Assembly (NCBI GenBank): GCA_959347315.1
Contig: OY365809.1
Coordinates: 1,218,282 to 1,282,281, forward strand
Source: Bimastos eiseni
Taxonomy: Eukaryota; Annelida; Clitellata; Crassiclitellata; Lumbricidae
Reading direction: 5' to 3'
Length of the DNA stretch: 64,000 bases
Shown here: positions 33,930 to 45,085 of the stretch, piece by piece
Position numbering within the stretch: the first letter of the stretch is position 1
Layout: each line of letters begins with the position of its first letter
The notes under the pieces: model-generated
Told to the model about the DNA's origin: nothing
Database searches by the model: none
The model's input: only the letters and a program-made list of their open reading frames with translations
Program-made: the position numbers and the translations under genes

Positions 33930-36500
33930 GGGTAATTAAAGAGGGTAAAAATGGCTGGTTCCTGTTTCAACAACATTACTATTCCTGCTTGTCCCTTCTG
34001 TCTTTACAAATCAAATACTAACCATAAATGCTGAGTGTTGCTGATTTCAAAAACGTCACCTGCATAAAATGGAGTACCGCAAGAATACTTGATCCACTTA
34101 GAGTTTCAAGTACTGACATATAGAGCAAGTACGTGTTGAAGTTCAAAGCCCACGATATCATAGCGTCCGATAGAGTATATTCTCAATGCAGAGTGTAGTA
34201 CTGACTATAGGAGTTCATCAAAATACACTCTTTAAACCTGCTAATGGACTGGGCGTAGTGATTCACTAAAGCTTTCGACATGTCTTGCGCACAAAGGCTT
34301 ATTACTGTACATACAATCTAATAACTGGAGACAAACCACTTGTGCATCTGCTGCGGCGCATTGCAGACTAGTATTTATATAGCGCACTTTGTAGTTGTCT
34401 GTCCACATATCATTTTCAATGGTGGAATTGTTTCTTCGTCTCGCTGACGATAATGTTTGCGAATGGCTGGGACATCAAAGGCGTTCTCTAAAATAACTTG
34501 CTTTGATTCTTGACGGTTCAGTTTCTCGTAATCGTAATCTCTAAATTTCTAAAGCGCCACTTAAGAAGAGCTAAACGCAGAGCACCAGTTTATTCACGAG
34601 CGCTGCGTCAAATCAAGAAAATAGGAATAGGCATTGTTTTCTCATGGACATGACAATTGGGGCGTATACGGGACCATGCAATGAAAAAAGTGGGAGCTCA
34701 GATAGGCCTATGCCTCGTAACCCCCGCCCCGAAATGACGCACATGACCCGCTTGATCTCTCCAATGCCTATACTGTTGTACTCTTTATCCATGGGTGCTC
34801 TTGCACTTATTTATACCGTATTTGGAACTTCAACCTCTTCAGTCTTGACCTTTGACCGCTCGCCCTTTCTAATGATGGTCCAGCATGACTAGAGACTAAA
34901 TTTACTGATTACGATTACAAAGAAGTAGACTGCGGCGCACCGTTTACAGACAAGGGTCACGTATAGGTCTACAAAGAGATTATATCAATTAGAATTTAGT
35001 GCTATGTTACGGCAGTATCAGTTTTGCTGTTATCTCTGTCCTTAATTGTTTATGGTGGACTTTATCCAGAAACTGATTACACATTTAAAGGCCAAAATTA
35101 GTCAGTTATATATACTCTGGCTGGAGCATGTGGTTTAAGGAATTTTTTTACTGAAAATAATAATTGATTGAGAGAATGCAACCCACAGGTAATCCGTTTC
35201 CGTTTTCGTTTTATAAAAAGTTTCAGTCGTTATCGGGGATTTAAATGTGTGGAGTTAATTAAGTGTTGGTTTAGATTAGTTAAGTTAAACACGGCCCAAC
35301 TTTATATTCTATTTCGATTTAGAGTTGAAAAATAGCAGAGTCATAGATTGGAAATGGAAAAGGTTGAAATATAAATGCGGCCATGGTATGTCGAAATTCG
35401 TTAGTTATTATTTAGGATAGTCTTTCATCAAGGCAACCTTTCCATTCTTTTGCATGATTTCGCCAAACACGAGTAAATATAATTTTATAAGCGTGGAGCT
35501 TCTGCGGCCAAAACTCCGGACTCTCAACGCTTGGAAACAGAACTTCTGCGGCTGAAAGTTCTTCGCAAATTTCTAAAAGCGACACTATAGCTCTAATCCT
35601 GAACCTAAACGACCCTCACGACTCCTGACCTGACCTAACCGATCTTCACGACGCACATTACAAATTTTAGGTGTTTTAAAAGTGCGCATGGCGCGTATAT
35701 CTTCAATCGCTAAACTATGTACGTCCTCGGCCGTAAAAGTAAAATTTTCATTTCGGGGCAGAACTTTCGGCCGCAGAAGATTTATCCATTATATGTGCCT
35801 AATATGACTTGCTTTGCTGATGCAAGGAGCTCGAGTGATTCTGGTCTTTGGGTGTTCATGATGGAGCTCACTGTTGTTCTTCTGCGGTCCCCATGGTAAT
35901 TAATGAATTTATTAAATACGAAAAAGTCTTCTTGTGCACCTCATCAGGATGCCAAAAGCCTTCATGTCTAAAAAAACAGCTGCCAATGAACTTAGCACGT
36001 ACATGTAGCTCTTAACCTTTGCGCTGTCACTTAACCGTGTGAGGCGTTCTGTAAGTACTTAGCCCACCACTGACTATGCAGTATGAATATCGTATTTCCC
36101 AGTACAATTACATAGACAAGATTCTACCGATGCAACTATAAACAAACTACAAGTGTCTCCAAGTTAGAGCTCATACAAGCACGAGTACAGGTACTCGAGT
36201 AGCTAGGGACAGATACAGGTATACGAACTTGATTAATGCAGTTTCAATTACATGTACCAGTATCTTACGCAACGTACAGAGTATACAATCAGTATAAACA
36301 AACGTTATCTGACTATTTTAGGGTTTCTGAGTAGAGATCACAATATTATTACCAGATACTTTTAAGGTATAAAACACAATAGCAGACACTAGACCAGTGC
36401 TGTCTAACTTGCGGTTCACTAGTTGATTTAGTGACCCACCAGAGCTTACTAAATTGTTTTCAAATTGTTTACAAATGAAGTAAAATGCAACGTAACAATA
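33930..36500. other. No gene; small repeat fragments
   Basis: Holds a TATATAGCGCACTTTG fragment (34375; also near 58725), the AGAGCACCAGTTTATTCACG fragment (34580) and, at 35711-35815, the + copy of the repeat at 26053-26172. No coding sequence was supported. Confidence 0.45.
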
Positions 36501-36507
36501 GATGAAA

Positions 36508-36629
36508 CCGATATGAAACCAAACGTGACCCTTATCGTGGGACCCGGCGGTTCGCTCAACATGCTCAACCGATATGAAACCAAACGTGACCCTTATCGTG
36601 GGACCCGGCGGTTCGCTCAACATGCTCAA
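36508..36629 (+). repeat. Perfect 61-bp tandem duplication
   Basis: A 61-bp unit beginning CCGATATGAAACCAAACGTG is present twice back to back with no differences noted, so the duplication is recent. Confidence 0.9.
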
Positions 36630-37249
36630 CGATTTGCTCGATACATTTCTTTTCATATCGATCAAAATTAATATCTCTTCAATAAGTATATGCATATCCG
36701 AAACATTCGATATGAACTCGACCATTGGTAGCATCGCCCAGGTTTACACATGTAGGTCGAGTGGTAGCTATTAATATTAACAGCAACGTACCACGCGAAG
36801 TTTATCAGTTAAAACACTCGAAACGTACAAGTGAGAGTTCCGGTAACCTAGAGATATCCGCACTAAACAATGTTGGGACTGTTACCACTGTTGGATTTCG
36901 ACACATTCTCGGTGGATTTATCGGATTTCTGTACAACAGATTGCGTTTAGTAACAGGCTAATGAAGCGTATACTTGGCTGCCTAATGTCAGCGATGGTCG
37001 TTTTGTCTGGCGCTGTGTGTTACTTACTCTACGTCGCCATGCCGTGGAATTGTCACCGGTGTGTACATGTTGTGAACAAGTTTATGTACAGAGATTGCTA
37101 TTGTTTAGAGTACGTTGCTATGGAGTTTAATTTTACGATCTTCCTTCTTGACATTGCTTGATGATTACTGACTATGTGTGAAGTATTCAAGATTAGATTC
37201 AATAGGCCCCAATAAGCATCATCAGATTCGTGCGTACATGCATACTTAT

Positions 37250-37475
37250 TTACATGTTTGTATGTATTGTATACATACAAACATATTTCATACATTCATA
37301 TACACTTACATAAATATGCACGTACAAGCATGCATTCATGTACAATACACGAATATATACATGCATCTAGACGGACCCGTACAGATGAACCAGTATAGAC
37401 AGACATACATACATACATACATACATACATACATACATACATACATACATACATACATACATACATACAGACAAA
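37250..37475. repeat. ATAC microsatellite
   Basis: Mixed ATAC/ATGC repeats ending in a pure (ATAC)n run (37402-37468). Confidence 0.9.
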
Positions 37476-37539
37476 TGCCGGTACGTAGAGTACCAATTGC
37501 AGCGGACTTTACGAATGACCAATGGCTGCGAACTAATGA

Positions 37540-37660
37540 CGATGATGATAATCCTGAAAATAATGAAAGTAATGATGGTGATAGTAATAGTGGTGATAGT
37601 AATGATGATGATTGTAGTTGTGGTGATAGTAATGATGATGATTGATAGTAATAGTGGTGG
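37540..37660. repeat. GATGATAGTAATGGT-type low-complexity region
   Basis: Imperfect GATAGTAAT/GATGAT repeats giving an acidic Asp/Asn/Ser frame; probably not coding. Confidence 0.7.
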
Positions 37661-37679
37661 AAATAGCAATGGTTAAAAG

Positions 37680-37875
37680 GTGGGCCCGACTGCTTGGAAT
37701 AGCCTCTCGTTGAATCTTCGGCTCTTGCCTAGGAACTCTTTACTCTGTTTTTTATTCCCTTTTTGAAATCTGTCTTTTTTGATCGAGGATGGACCGTGAG
37801 CGCCTCTGAGTAGATTGCCTGCCGAGGCGCTATATTAAGTTTCGTTGATTGATTGATTGATTGATTAATAATAAT
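37680..37875 (+). mobile_element. CR1/L2-like LINE 3' end
   Basis: The + frame gives AWNSLSLNLRLLPRNSLLCF, then FLKSVFFDRGW, the end of a LINE ORF2 (LWNSLP..LR..LK..F). It is followed by GTGAGCGCCTCTGAGTAG..GAGGCGCTATATTAAG and ATTG repeats. Confidence 0.8.
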
Positions 37876-38030
37876 AATATACAATAATATACACAGAGCA
37901 TAATGAGTATTATTATACTAACATGTTCATTAATTTAAATGGACAGGTACTCAGTAAAATTACCTGAAATAGCTCTGACCTTTCCTAAGACCGCAAGAGA
38001 GAGCGAGAACTAGTAGTCGTAGTACTAGTT

Positions 38031-38113
38031 TCAGTTTAACGACACTGTTTGGTAACAAAGATCATTAGCGTCGCCCTCCTCCTTAAACCTGGCTTTGGAC
38101 TGGCTCTGTCAGA
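38031..38113 (-). repeat. GCCAGTCC family, copy 6
   Basis: CAGTTTAACGACACTGTTTG, CATTAGCGTCGCCCTCCTCC and GGACTGGCTCTGTCAGAGTG match the inverted consensus over its whole length. Confidence 0.8.
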
Positions 38114-38157
38114 GTGCGAACAGTGACGGCGTTAGAGCGAGAAGTGGCGAGGAGCGC

Positions 38158-38158
38158 G

Positions 38159-38222
<64 letters not shown>
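38158..38222. repeat. CA then TA dinucleotide tract
   Basis: (CA)n joins (TA)n directly. Confidence 0.95.
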
Positions 38223-38223
<1 letters not shown>

Positions 38224-38268
38224 AGTAAGAAGTAACAGTCTAACTGAACATCTTACTGAGTATATTAT

Positions 38269-38718
38269 TACTAGCTGTTAACCCGTGAAGAATCACGGGT
38301 TGGAAAATAAAATAGCTCACGATTCAACCCGTTTCCTCCCATTGCACAGAAAGGCTACAACTTGCGCTCCGAAGGCAACGAAATTCAGCGGCCGTCGTAC
38401 TGTTTTTGTTTACTCGTGAAACGCCCTCTGAACAACATTATTTACACCCGTATCTAAGTAACGGCGATTCAACCGATTCAAAATCGAGTTTCACCCAATA
38501 AGTGTGCATTTTATGTTAATAACTGCAAGTATACTTATATTGCACGATGTATTTGATTTTAATAACTACAAAATAGTTACAGAGACGTGAATAAAACGTT
38601 TTTGAAAATCGAATCGGACATACTCAGACACGATGTTTAACTAACTAAATCGTAATCGCCTTGAATCAGACAGACACATGTAGGTCACGTGATTTGGGTA
38701 ATTATATAGATAGATAGT
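38269..38718 (+). mobile_element. CTAGCTG-hairpin element, type II, copy 1
   Basis: Starts TACTAGCTGTTAACCCGTG, with a perfect hairpin AACCCGTG-AAGAAT-CACGGGTT. A body of about 400 bp follows, shared with 53907-54418 (GCTCACGATTCAACCCGTTT, CAGCGGCCGTCG, ATAAAACGTTTTTGAAA, GTAGGTCACGTGATTT), ending in TAGATAGATAG. Non-coding. The class is unknown to me; Penelope-like or RTE-related non-autonomous elements are possibilities. Confidence 0.75.
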
Positions 38719-38819
38719 GGATTATTATTACTATTATTGTTTTTATCCTACTGATCTCGTGCCACTGTTTTACCACTCGATCATCTACTCACCCCATGAC
38801 AATTATGGTCATAATGAAA

Positions 38820-38985
38820 AATAATGATGATCATAATGATGTTTGAGTGGATTTCTTGAAGAGGCGCCTAGCAAGTCTCATTGATTGGTTTGTTGGTTGA
38901 CTGGTTTATTTACTAATTGATTGGCTGATTGATTTACCGACTAACTGGTGGATTGATTGACTAATTGATTGATTCAGTCATTCAT
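38820..38985 (+). mobile_element. LINE 3' tail just before a splice acceptor
   Basis: GTGGATTTCTTGAAGAGGCG resembles the LINE tail, followed by imperfect ATTG repeats (38878-38973). It ends about 30 bp before the acceptor of the transferase exon, so the branch-point region may be element-derived. Confidence 0.5.
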
Positions 38986-39014
38986 TTATTCATCGTGTTA
39001 TTATCTTCTTGCAG

Positions 39015-39168
39015 ATTAAGTTGTCTTGCCGGGCGGTCTTATAGTCATTCACACAAGCGGGTATCTTCCGTGTTCATCGGCTCCCCTGTTGATTCCCCTC
39101 TGGATGAGCCGCTGTGTCGGTCCCTGCTCCTCTGTACCGTCTTCCACAAACCACGGAGCTTCAGGGTA
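39015..39168 (+). other. 5' UTR (or upstream coding) part of transferase exon
   Basis: TTATTATCTTCTTGCAG ends at 39014, a good polypyrimidine-AG acceptor. No in-frame stop separates it from the chosen start at 39169, so coding from an upstream exon cannot be excluded. I treat it as untranslated because the hydrophobic anchor is correctly placed from the 39169 start. Confidence 0.5.
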
Positions 39169-40088
39169 ATGCCCAGAAGGGCCAGGACTCTCTCGCCTAC
39201 AAAGACCCTATCGCGTGCGTTCGAAATGCTCCTGCGAGGCGTCCTGTCGGCAGGGCGCCGCTCCTGCTGCCGCTGCAGGCCCCTGTGCCTCCTCTTACTC
39301 GTTGCCTTCTCCTTCTTCCTTTTCATCAACGTCTGCTGGCAGATGTACCCGTCCGGGATAGCGACCCGCCTCTGGCTGCGTAACCACCGTGTCAGCCTCG
39401 ATCGACTCCTGGTCGAAGCGGACTCGAACATTCGCGTCGTTGACTGGGACCGGTCTAGCTGCAACGCCTGCGACGAGAGACCCCAGGACATCGCGGCACG
39501 TCGCCCGTCAATCTACGCAAGAATCGGGCTCGACTGCGCCGCCATGTTCCGCGGAGATCGCAAGGAGATGAACCGTGCGGAGGAATACATGTCCGCGAAT
39601 ACGTTACAGGTAATGAGGCCGTCGGATTACGTCAACATGACTTCGAACTGCGTAGAGTTTCGTCGCTCGCGCGGGTACTTTGCGCGGCCGCTATCCCAAG
39701 AGGAGGCCGAATTCCCAATAGCTTTCAGTATTCTTGTCTATAAGGATATCCATCAGGTGGAGAGGTTGTTGCGGGCCATCTACATGCCCCAGAACTTCTA
39801 CTGTATTCATATCGATACGAAGGCGCCTGCAGAGGTTCTTAGGGCCTTCAAGGCTTTGGTCGAGTGCTTTGATAACGTCTTCCTGGCGTCTAGGCTGGAG
39901 AGCGTCTACTGGGGCCACATCAGTATCATCTATGCGGAGATGCATTGCTTAGAGGACCTTCTGAAGTTCAAGTGGAAGTACTTCATCAATCTCAGCGGAC
40001 AGATGTTTCCCACCCACAGCAACCGAGATCTTGTTCGGATCCTCAAGCTCTACGATGGAGCGAACGACGTCGAAGGCAGCTATGAACG
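39169..40088 (+). CDS. GCNT-like beta-1,6-N-acetylglucosaminyltransferase, coding exon 1 (residues 1-306)
   Basis: First coding exon of a GT14 enzyme predicted to transfer GlcNAc from UDP-GlcNAc in beta-1,6 linkage onto galactose/GalNAc of O-glycans or polylactosamine in the Golgi. Type II topology: a basic tail, a membrane anchor about residues 38-57 (CLLLLVAFSFFLFINVCW), a long stem, then the GT-A domain from about residue 120. Family blocks seen: PSDYVNMTSNC (conserved sequon N156), EAEFPIAFSILVYKD (179-193), LLRAIYMPQNFYCIHIDTKA (200-219), FLASRLESVYWGHIS and WKYFINLSGQMFP. Cys 123, 161, 212, 233 and 260 align with five disulfide cysteines of mammalian GCNT1; its free Cys217 is Ser276 here. 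Start chosen for the anchor position; Met20 (39226) is an alternative. The donor is CG|GTAGGA. The subfamily (core-2, I-branching or other) cannot be fixed. Confidence 0.93.
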
Positions 40089-40094
40089 GTAGGA

Positions 40095-40456
40095 TGCATT
40101 GTCTTTGACTACATAATAATTATTATTGTCTTTTAGGACATATTTTCTTTGAGTATCTTCTATTGTATTTAAATGCATGTTGTGTTTGGGTGCATATTGT
40201 CTTTGAGAACACATCGTGTTTGAGGACTTATTGTCTTTGAGGACACGTTGTCTTTGAAGACATAATTTTGTCTTTTAGGACTCTTGTCTTGGAGGATATG
40301 TTATCTTTGAGGACAAAATTTTTTGTCTTTGAGGGCATATTGTCTTTGAGAACATATTGTCTTTGAGTAAATATTTGTTTCAAGAACATTATTGTCTTTG
40401 GTGAGACATTGTCCTTGAGTACATATGTTGGCTTTTATGACTTTTGTCTTTGAGGC
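40095..40456 (+). repeat. Degenerate 17-19-bp minisatellite (TTGTCTTTGAGGACATA)
   Basis: Roughly 18 imperfect units of TTGTCTTTGAGRACATA starting within a few tens of bases of the exon 1 donor. Confidence 0.85.
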
Positions 40457-40740
40457 AGAGTTGTATGGTCTCGAGACGTCTCGAGATAGTTTTTTAGTGT
40501 CTCGGTCTCGGAAGCCTCTTGTCTCGGTCTCGCGGTGATGTCTCGATGTTTTAGAAACTGTCTTGAAGTGATAGTCTTGTTCTGTCTGGAACAAGTGGTC
40601 TCGATAAGTTTCGCGTTAACGGTCTTAAAATCTTGCGCTAGAAACTGAAACCGGAATCTGCGAGAAACGGCAATTCTGGTTAACGCGCGAGTCACATGAT
40701 ACTGAATCAATTCAATTATCTTAAAGTGGAAAAATGAGAT
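40455..40740 (+). mobile_element. hAT-like element fragment with GTCTCGAGAC repeats
   Basis: Begins CAGAGTTGTATGGTCTCGAG, with clustered GTCTCGGTCTCG words. It ends in a 90-bp segment (GAAACTGAAACCGGAATCTG then TTCTGGTTAACGCGCGAGTC) shared with 45095-45170. Same group as 41844-42655 and 45083-45830. Confidence 0.6.
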
Positions 40741-40745
40741 CCGGA

Positions 40746-40832
40746 AGTGCCAGTGCCAGTCCCAAGTCTGGAGGAATGAATAGGGCGACTCTGATCGTAT
40801 TTGCTATGACACAATGTCGCTAAGCAGAAACT
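40746..40832 (+). repeat. GCCAGTCC family, copy 7
   Basis: GTGCCAGTGCCAGTCCCAAG then ATGACACAATGTCGCTAAGC. It directly abuts the hAT fragment. Confidence 0.75.
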
Positions 40833-40839
40833 GACGAAG

Positions 40840-41500
40840 CTACGGCCATCGCAACTGCAAGGGACACTTCTTACGCTGAATTCCCTCTCATAAAATCAGC
40901 CTCCTACGGAAGGAGGATAACACTGGATAATGTCTACATTAACATATTTTGTTTATTATAAATGCTTTTAGCAGTCAGCTACCGGTTGCCTTTGACTAGA
41001 CAGTAAACATGAGTGGTTTTTTGCGAACCACGGCGCACAAAGGTTTTTAGCTATATGCCACAGTGGCCAAACTACCAGACGCTGTAGCTGCAGTCTTCGT
41101 GAAAGTTGGCCAGACATTATTGCAAACGCGTCATTGATTTGCTAGTCTCCGTATTTGTTTCTCTAGCCTTTGAAGCCCATTGGCCATTAGTCCTAGTTCA
41201 TAATTACTTGGTCTCATTAATAAATTAACGTAGCTTTCATCACGAATTTCGGACGTAATTCGTGATGAAAGCTTTACGATTGTTTTCATCTTCGGACGGG
41301 CTTCTCAATTCGGGTCGAAAGCTGATGATGAAGCATTACGATTGGGCGAGTGCGTGCTCTGTTATCATGCACAGCATAATTACTATCATGATACATGTTA
41401 TCAGTCATCGATTGTTTAAAGGCAAAGGTCCTTCTGCATTACGCTAGATTAGACGTGCAACCTACAATCGAGTATGGGCTCTAGGACAGGATAATATTCT
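40840..41500. other. No gene apart from a hairpin
   Basis: Unique-looking sequence around the inverted repeat at 41232-41273. Confidence 0.45.
41232..41273. other. Perfect 17-bp inverted repeat, 8-nt loop
   Basis: AGCTTTCATCACGAATT (41232-41248) and AATTCGTGATGAAAGCT (41257-41273) flank TCGGACGT. A related word GATGAAGCATTACGATTG recurs at about 41327. Confidence 0.9.
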
Positions 41501-41524
41501 ATGGACTTCGCCACTGATCAAACT

Positions 41525-41610
41525 CTGACAGTGCCAGTCCCAAGCCTGGATAAAGGAGGAGGGCGATGCTAATGATCTTTGTTATCACACAGTGTCGTTA
41601 AACTGAAACT
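41525..41610 (+). repeat. GCCAGTCC family, copy 8 (best preserved)
   Basis: CTGACAGTGCCAGTCCCAAG..GGAGGAGGGCGATGCTAATG..TATCACACAGTGTCGTTAAA. Upstream TTCGCCACTGATCAAACT matches the extension in the inverted copies, so the full unit may exceed 100 bp. Confidence 0.8.
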
Positions 41611-41843
41611 ACATATACATTATATTCCTTGACATATAATTATCGACACCGCTTATGGAGCAGTGTTGTTTTTGTAGCACATGTTGTTTGTGTTGCCGAA
41701 TTGCAGGTAGAGGGAGCGGTTTGTTATTTGTACAACAGATGAGTCATATTTGACCTAGTTGTGCGGTTCAGGAGCTCAGCCTCTTCACGATAGAAAAAGT
41801 AAGTTAGACCTTCGAATAAAGAAGACGTCCGGTTGGATACTGA

Positions 41844-42655
41844 CAGTGTTGGGCACGAGACCAAACCTCGAGACCAAGACCAAGATCAAGAGGTCCAAGA
41901 CCAATACCGGGTGGTCCGAGACCAAGACCGGGTGGTCCGAGGCCAAGACCAAGAGCGAAGAATACTAATCTTAATAATTGTCCTGAAACCAGTTTTAACG
42001 GCCAGTCTGAACTTTTGGGGCATCTGAACAAGTAGATTAATATTCCCTTTGAATGGTGTAGGCCTACTTGTACTCGGAATTGTAGGTGACTACATGTGGC
42101 CGACCACATAATTATTAGATTGTTCCAAAACCTTGACATTTGTGAAAGCAAACTTTTAAATGGCTGGTTCCGGTGCAAATACATTTTTTGCCCATAGCGA
42201 CATGTATATATAGATGGTCAGCATATATATGAGGAAGAGGAGGACGTCCTTTACACGAGACGACAACGTCCAACGAACGCCCCTACACACAATTACTGCA
42301 AGAAGGGCAACAAGAAGCGCAAACCGCTTCTCTTCAAACGGCGCATATATATATAAATCATAAAACCATAAGTCATAAATCGATAACAAGTAAAGCCTAA
42401 ATATCCGGTGCCTCTAATGATAGAAAATAACAGAAAAATATCAAAGAAATTGGTCTGATACGGCAAAGTACCAAGAATGCTAGTCTAAGACGGAGACCAA
42501 TCCCAAGACTGTTCCTTTTAGACCAAAACCAAGACCGACGCAGTCGAGACCAAGACCAAGACCGATGGTCCGAGACCAAGACAGATGCATTCGAGACCAA
42601 GACCGCAGTTTTCCGGTCTCGAGACCAAGACCGCGGTCTCGAGACCACATCCCTG
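41844..42655. mobile_element. Non-autonomous hAT element, 812 bp, with 8-bp target duplication
   Basis: Flanked by a perfect direct repeat GATACTGA (41836-41843 and 42656-42663). The left end is CAGTGTTGGGCACGAGACC; the inverted right end is CAGGGATGTGGTCTCGAGACC. Both subterminal regions are packed with GAGACCAAGACCG-like repeats (41860-41955 and 42500-42650), all on the same strand, a typical arrangement for transposase-binding sites. No transposase frame is present. Confidence 0.85.
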
Positions 42656-42663
42656 GATACTGA

Positions 42664-43790
42664 CTGACTGACTGGTTGGAGGACTGACTGACTGACTGAC
42701 TGACTGGTGATGGGTGATATGCATCCATAGTTAATCGCTGTAGGCTTTGTAATCAGGTGCATAGACAGATGTTCGTATCTGTCGCTCTGCCTTTTGCATT
42801 GTTTTGGGTCCATAAATCAATGCACATTAATCGCAACCGAGGGAACCTGCTACAGCAAATAGGAAACATCAGTGGCACTGGAAGAGGTTTGAGGATAAAT
42901 TTCATGGGTCAACGTACAATGACCACGTTTAGAGATTGTATCGTATTGTATCATATTGGATGGTTATGTTTTGTTCAATTGTTTTTAGCTCTTGCTTGAC
43001 TCGATCTGAGAGAGTACTTGGCTTCCAAGTTTTCTCGGACTCGGTTTTCTACTGCTCTCTTACTTTTTATTGTACGGTGTTGTGTTGTTGTATAATCGAG
43101 CAACTGTTCATTAAGTTCATAGTCTCATCCACTTTTAAATAACCAGAAGTTAGTTAGTATAATTAGCCTTTTTGTACCTCCTCTTGTACTCGACTGGCGG
43201 CTGTCAGCCATTTTAGTCTGCTATCTTCTAGTGTACGAATTCTGTTTGTAGCTGTCAGCCTTCTTTCAAATACGAAAAGCTTTCGTTGTGTACAAATAAC
43301 GTTCATAAGCTATCTAGTTAGTACTGATAGTCTTTTGAAACCTGCCATGTTGTACCTGTTGGTGACCTTCCAGAAGCTTCTATGGTGTGCGCATAGTTTG
43401 CTGGAAGCCTCAGTTATTTATAACTTTCTAGAGTATGGATACCTGCATTGAGACAACCATTCTTGACATGAATATTAATAGAATCTCTAAAATATATATA
43501 TGTACACACTCGTAATGAAGTCTACAGAAGCATATAGTATGTGCGTATATATATTGGTGGAAGTTTTAGTCTACGTATGATTGCATAGAGCCCAGTAGTG
43601 TATTTGAGAGAGTCTGCTGTAGCAGAGGAAATGCTGCGACTGGCTTCTATTCTCATATCAAATCTGAGATCAATGCTGATAACATTAGTGAAAAAGCATG
43701 CGCACTGCATGCCCTTCAGGTCTATCATTTCATGCGTTGTTCTGGCTGAGATAACACCCACGTCGGCACGCTACATCCGCTCGCTTACCA
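42664..43790. other. No gene; short GACT repeats
   Basis: (CTGA)n at 42660-42705, otherwise unique-looking intronic sequence. Confidence 0.45.
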
Positions 43791-43797
43791 GGAATCG

Positions 43798-44105
43798 AGT
43801 GTCTGTGTCTGTGTTTGTGTGTAAATGTGCTTGTCTGTCTCTGTGTGTGTTTTGTGTGTATGTAAGTGTCTCTGTTTGTCTGTACACGTGTGTCTGTTTT
43901 AGTGTAAGTCTGTCTGTCTGTGTCCGTGTTTGTTTTTCTGTTTGTTTGTCTGTTTCTGTGTTTGTGTAAGTGTGTCTGTCTGTCTGTCTATCTATGTGTG
44001 TCCGTGTTTGTGTGTGTAGGTGTGTTTATCTGTTTCTGTCTGTCTGCATCTATGTCTCTTTGTGTGTCTGTTTCCAAGTGTGTCTCTCTGTCTGTGTGCT
44101 TGATC
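43798..44105. repeat. GTCT/TG low-complexity region
   Basis: Irregular TGTGTCTG repeats; Val/Cys/Ser-rich frames are artefacts. Confidence 0.85.
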
Positions 44106-44449
44106 TGTGCAGTGAGTCTTCGTTGGCCTGTGCCTACACCATACAAACAAGCCAATGCTGATAAGACTTGTTTTCGCTGCCATACAGACTACTTCCCAGT
44201 CAGGTCTAGACTCTAGAGACGCGAGTGACACGTGCTCACCTGCTCAACCCCTCACCCACTCATTCAATCGTTTACTTACCAAATCATCATTACTTAGTGA
44301 ATTAAAACGATTCTACCGTACCGTGCTCCATCCTCGGGTTGATCTTCCCGGAGTCTGATCTGGCCCCGGAACTGACAAAGGCTGCTTCGACGCTCGTGAA
44401 TAACTTAGTGCCCAGCCCATAGTTTTGAAGTGGCACTTATTATTTGTTT

Positions 44450-45015
44450 ACTAGCTGGGGAACCCGGCGTTGCACGGGTTGAGACAGGTTTTTGGCCTTG
44501 GATAGCAGGAAGACGGCGACCGCGGGGTTCACCAGCCCCTCTACTGGGTGGCCCAGGTGTTCCCCGAGCGAACGGCGAAGGTTTCGAGTAAATAGCTGTA
44601 GAAGTGTGGAAATACATAAACGGAATTGTGTATAGACACTGATGCGTATAAATTGCATACCCACTGGGCAAACGATGGCCAGCTACTGCTACTTGTACGA
44701 TATCTCCCAAATCGTAAAAGAAGAAGAAGTCTGGCAGAGAGATATCACGTGCAAATGTATAAGAGGTGTTTCATCGACACGATCCTGGCGACTGAAAGGG
44801 AAACTTTCCTTAGATGGTGTGTCCTGAGACAGGTCTTTGGCACTGGAGACCTGGAAGAGGGCTGCGCATGGTTCACCAACCCCCTCGACTGCGTGTCCCA
44901 TTTTTTCCCCGAGCCAACGGTTAAAGTTTAAAGTCAATAGCTCTAAAACTGCAGATGCATAGCCGGACAGACAGACCGAAGCAAGCAATCAGAATCCTCT
45001 CTTTATATATAGAGA
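44450..45015 (+). mobile_element. CTAGCTG-hairpin element, type I, full copy
   Basis: Starts CTAGCTGGGG, then the hairpin AACCCG-GCGTTGCA-CGGGTT. Two degenerate internal units of about 140 bp follow (about 44480-44625 and 44827-44965), each with CAGGT(T/C)TTTGGC, GGTTCACCA, CCCCGAGC and CAATAGCTCTA-like words, separated by unique sequence. It ends GGACAGACAGACCG..CTCTCTTTATATATAGAG. Non-coding as far as I can see. Confidence 0.8.
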
Positions 45016-45034
45016 TTTATATTTGAAGGATTAA

Positions 45035-45085
45035 TATAGCGCCCCTTATAGAACTTCTACTGACGAGCGCTCCCGACCCAACAAA
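45035..45085 (-). mobile_element. LINE 3' tail fragment
   Basis: TATAGCGCCCCTTATAGAAC then GAGCGCTCCCGACCCA, the inverted LINE tail. Confidence 0.6.

Noticed and set aside
37178..37645. 155-codon frame with an acidic Asp/Asn/Ser end
   Set aside because: Built from ATAC and GATAGTAAT repeats; no domain or splice context.
44626..44931. 101-codon frame inside the type I CTAGCTG element
   Set aside because: It is not preserved in the second copy, and the internal units read in different frames.
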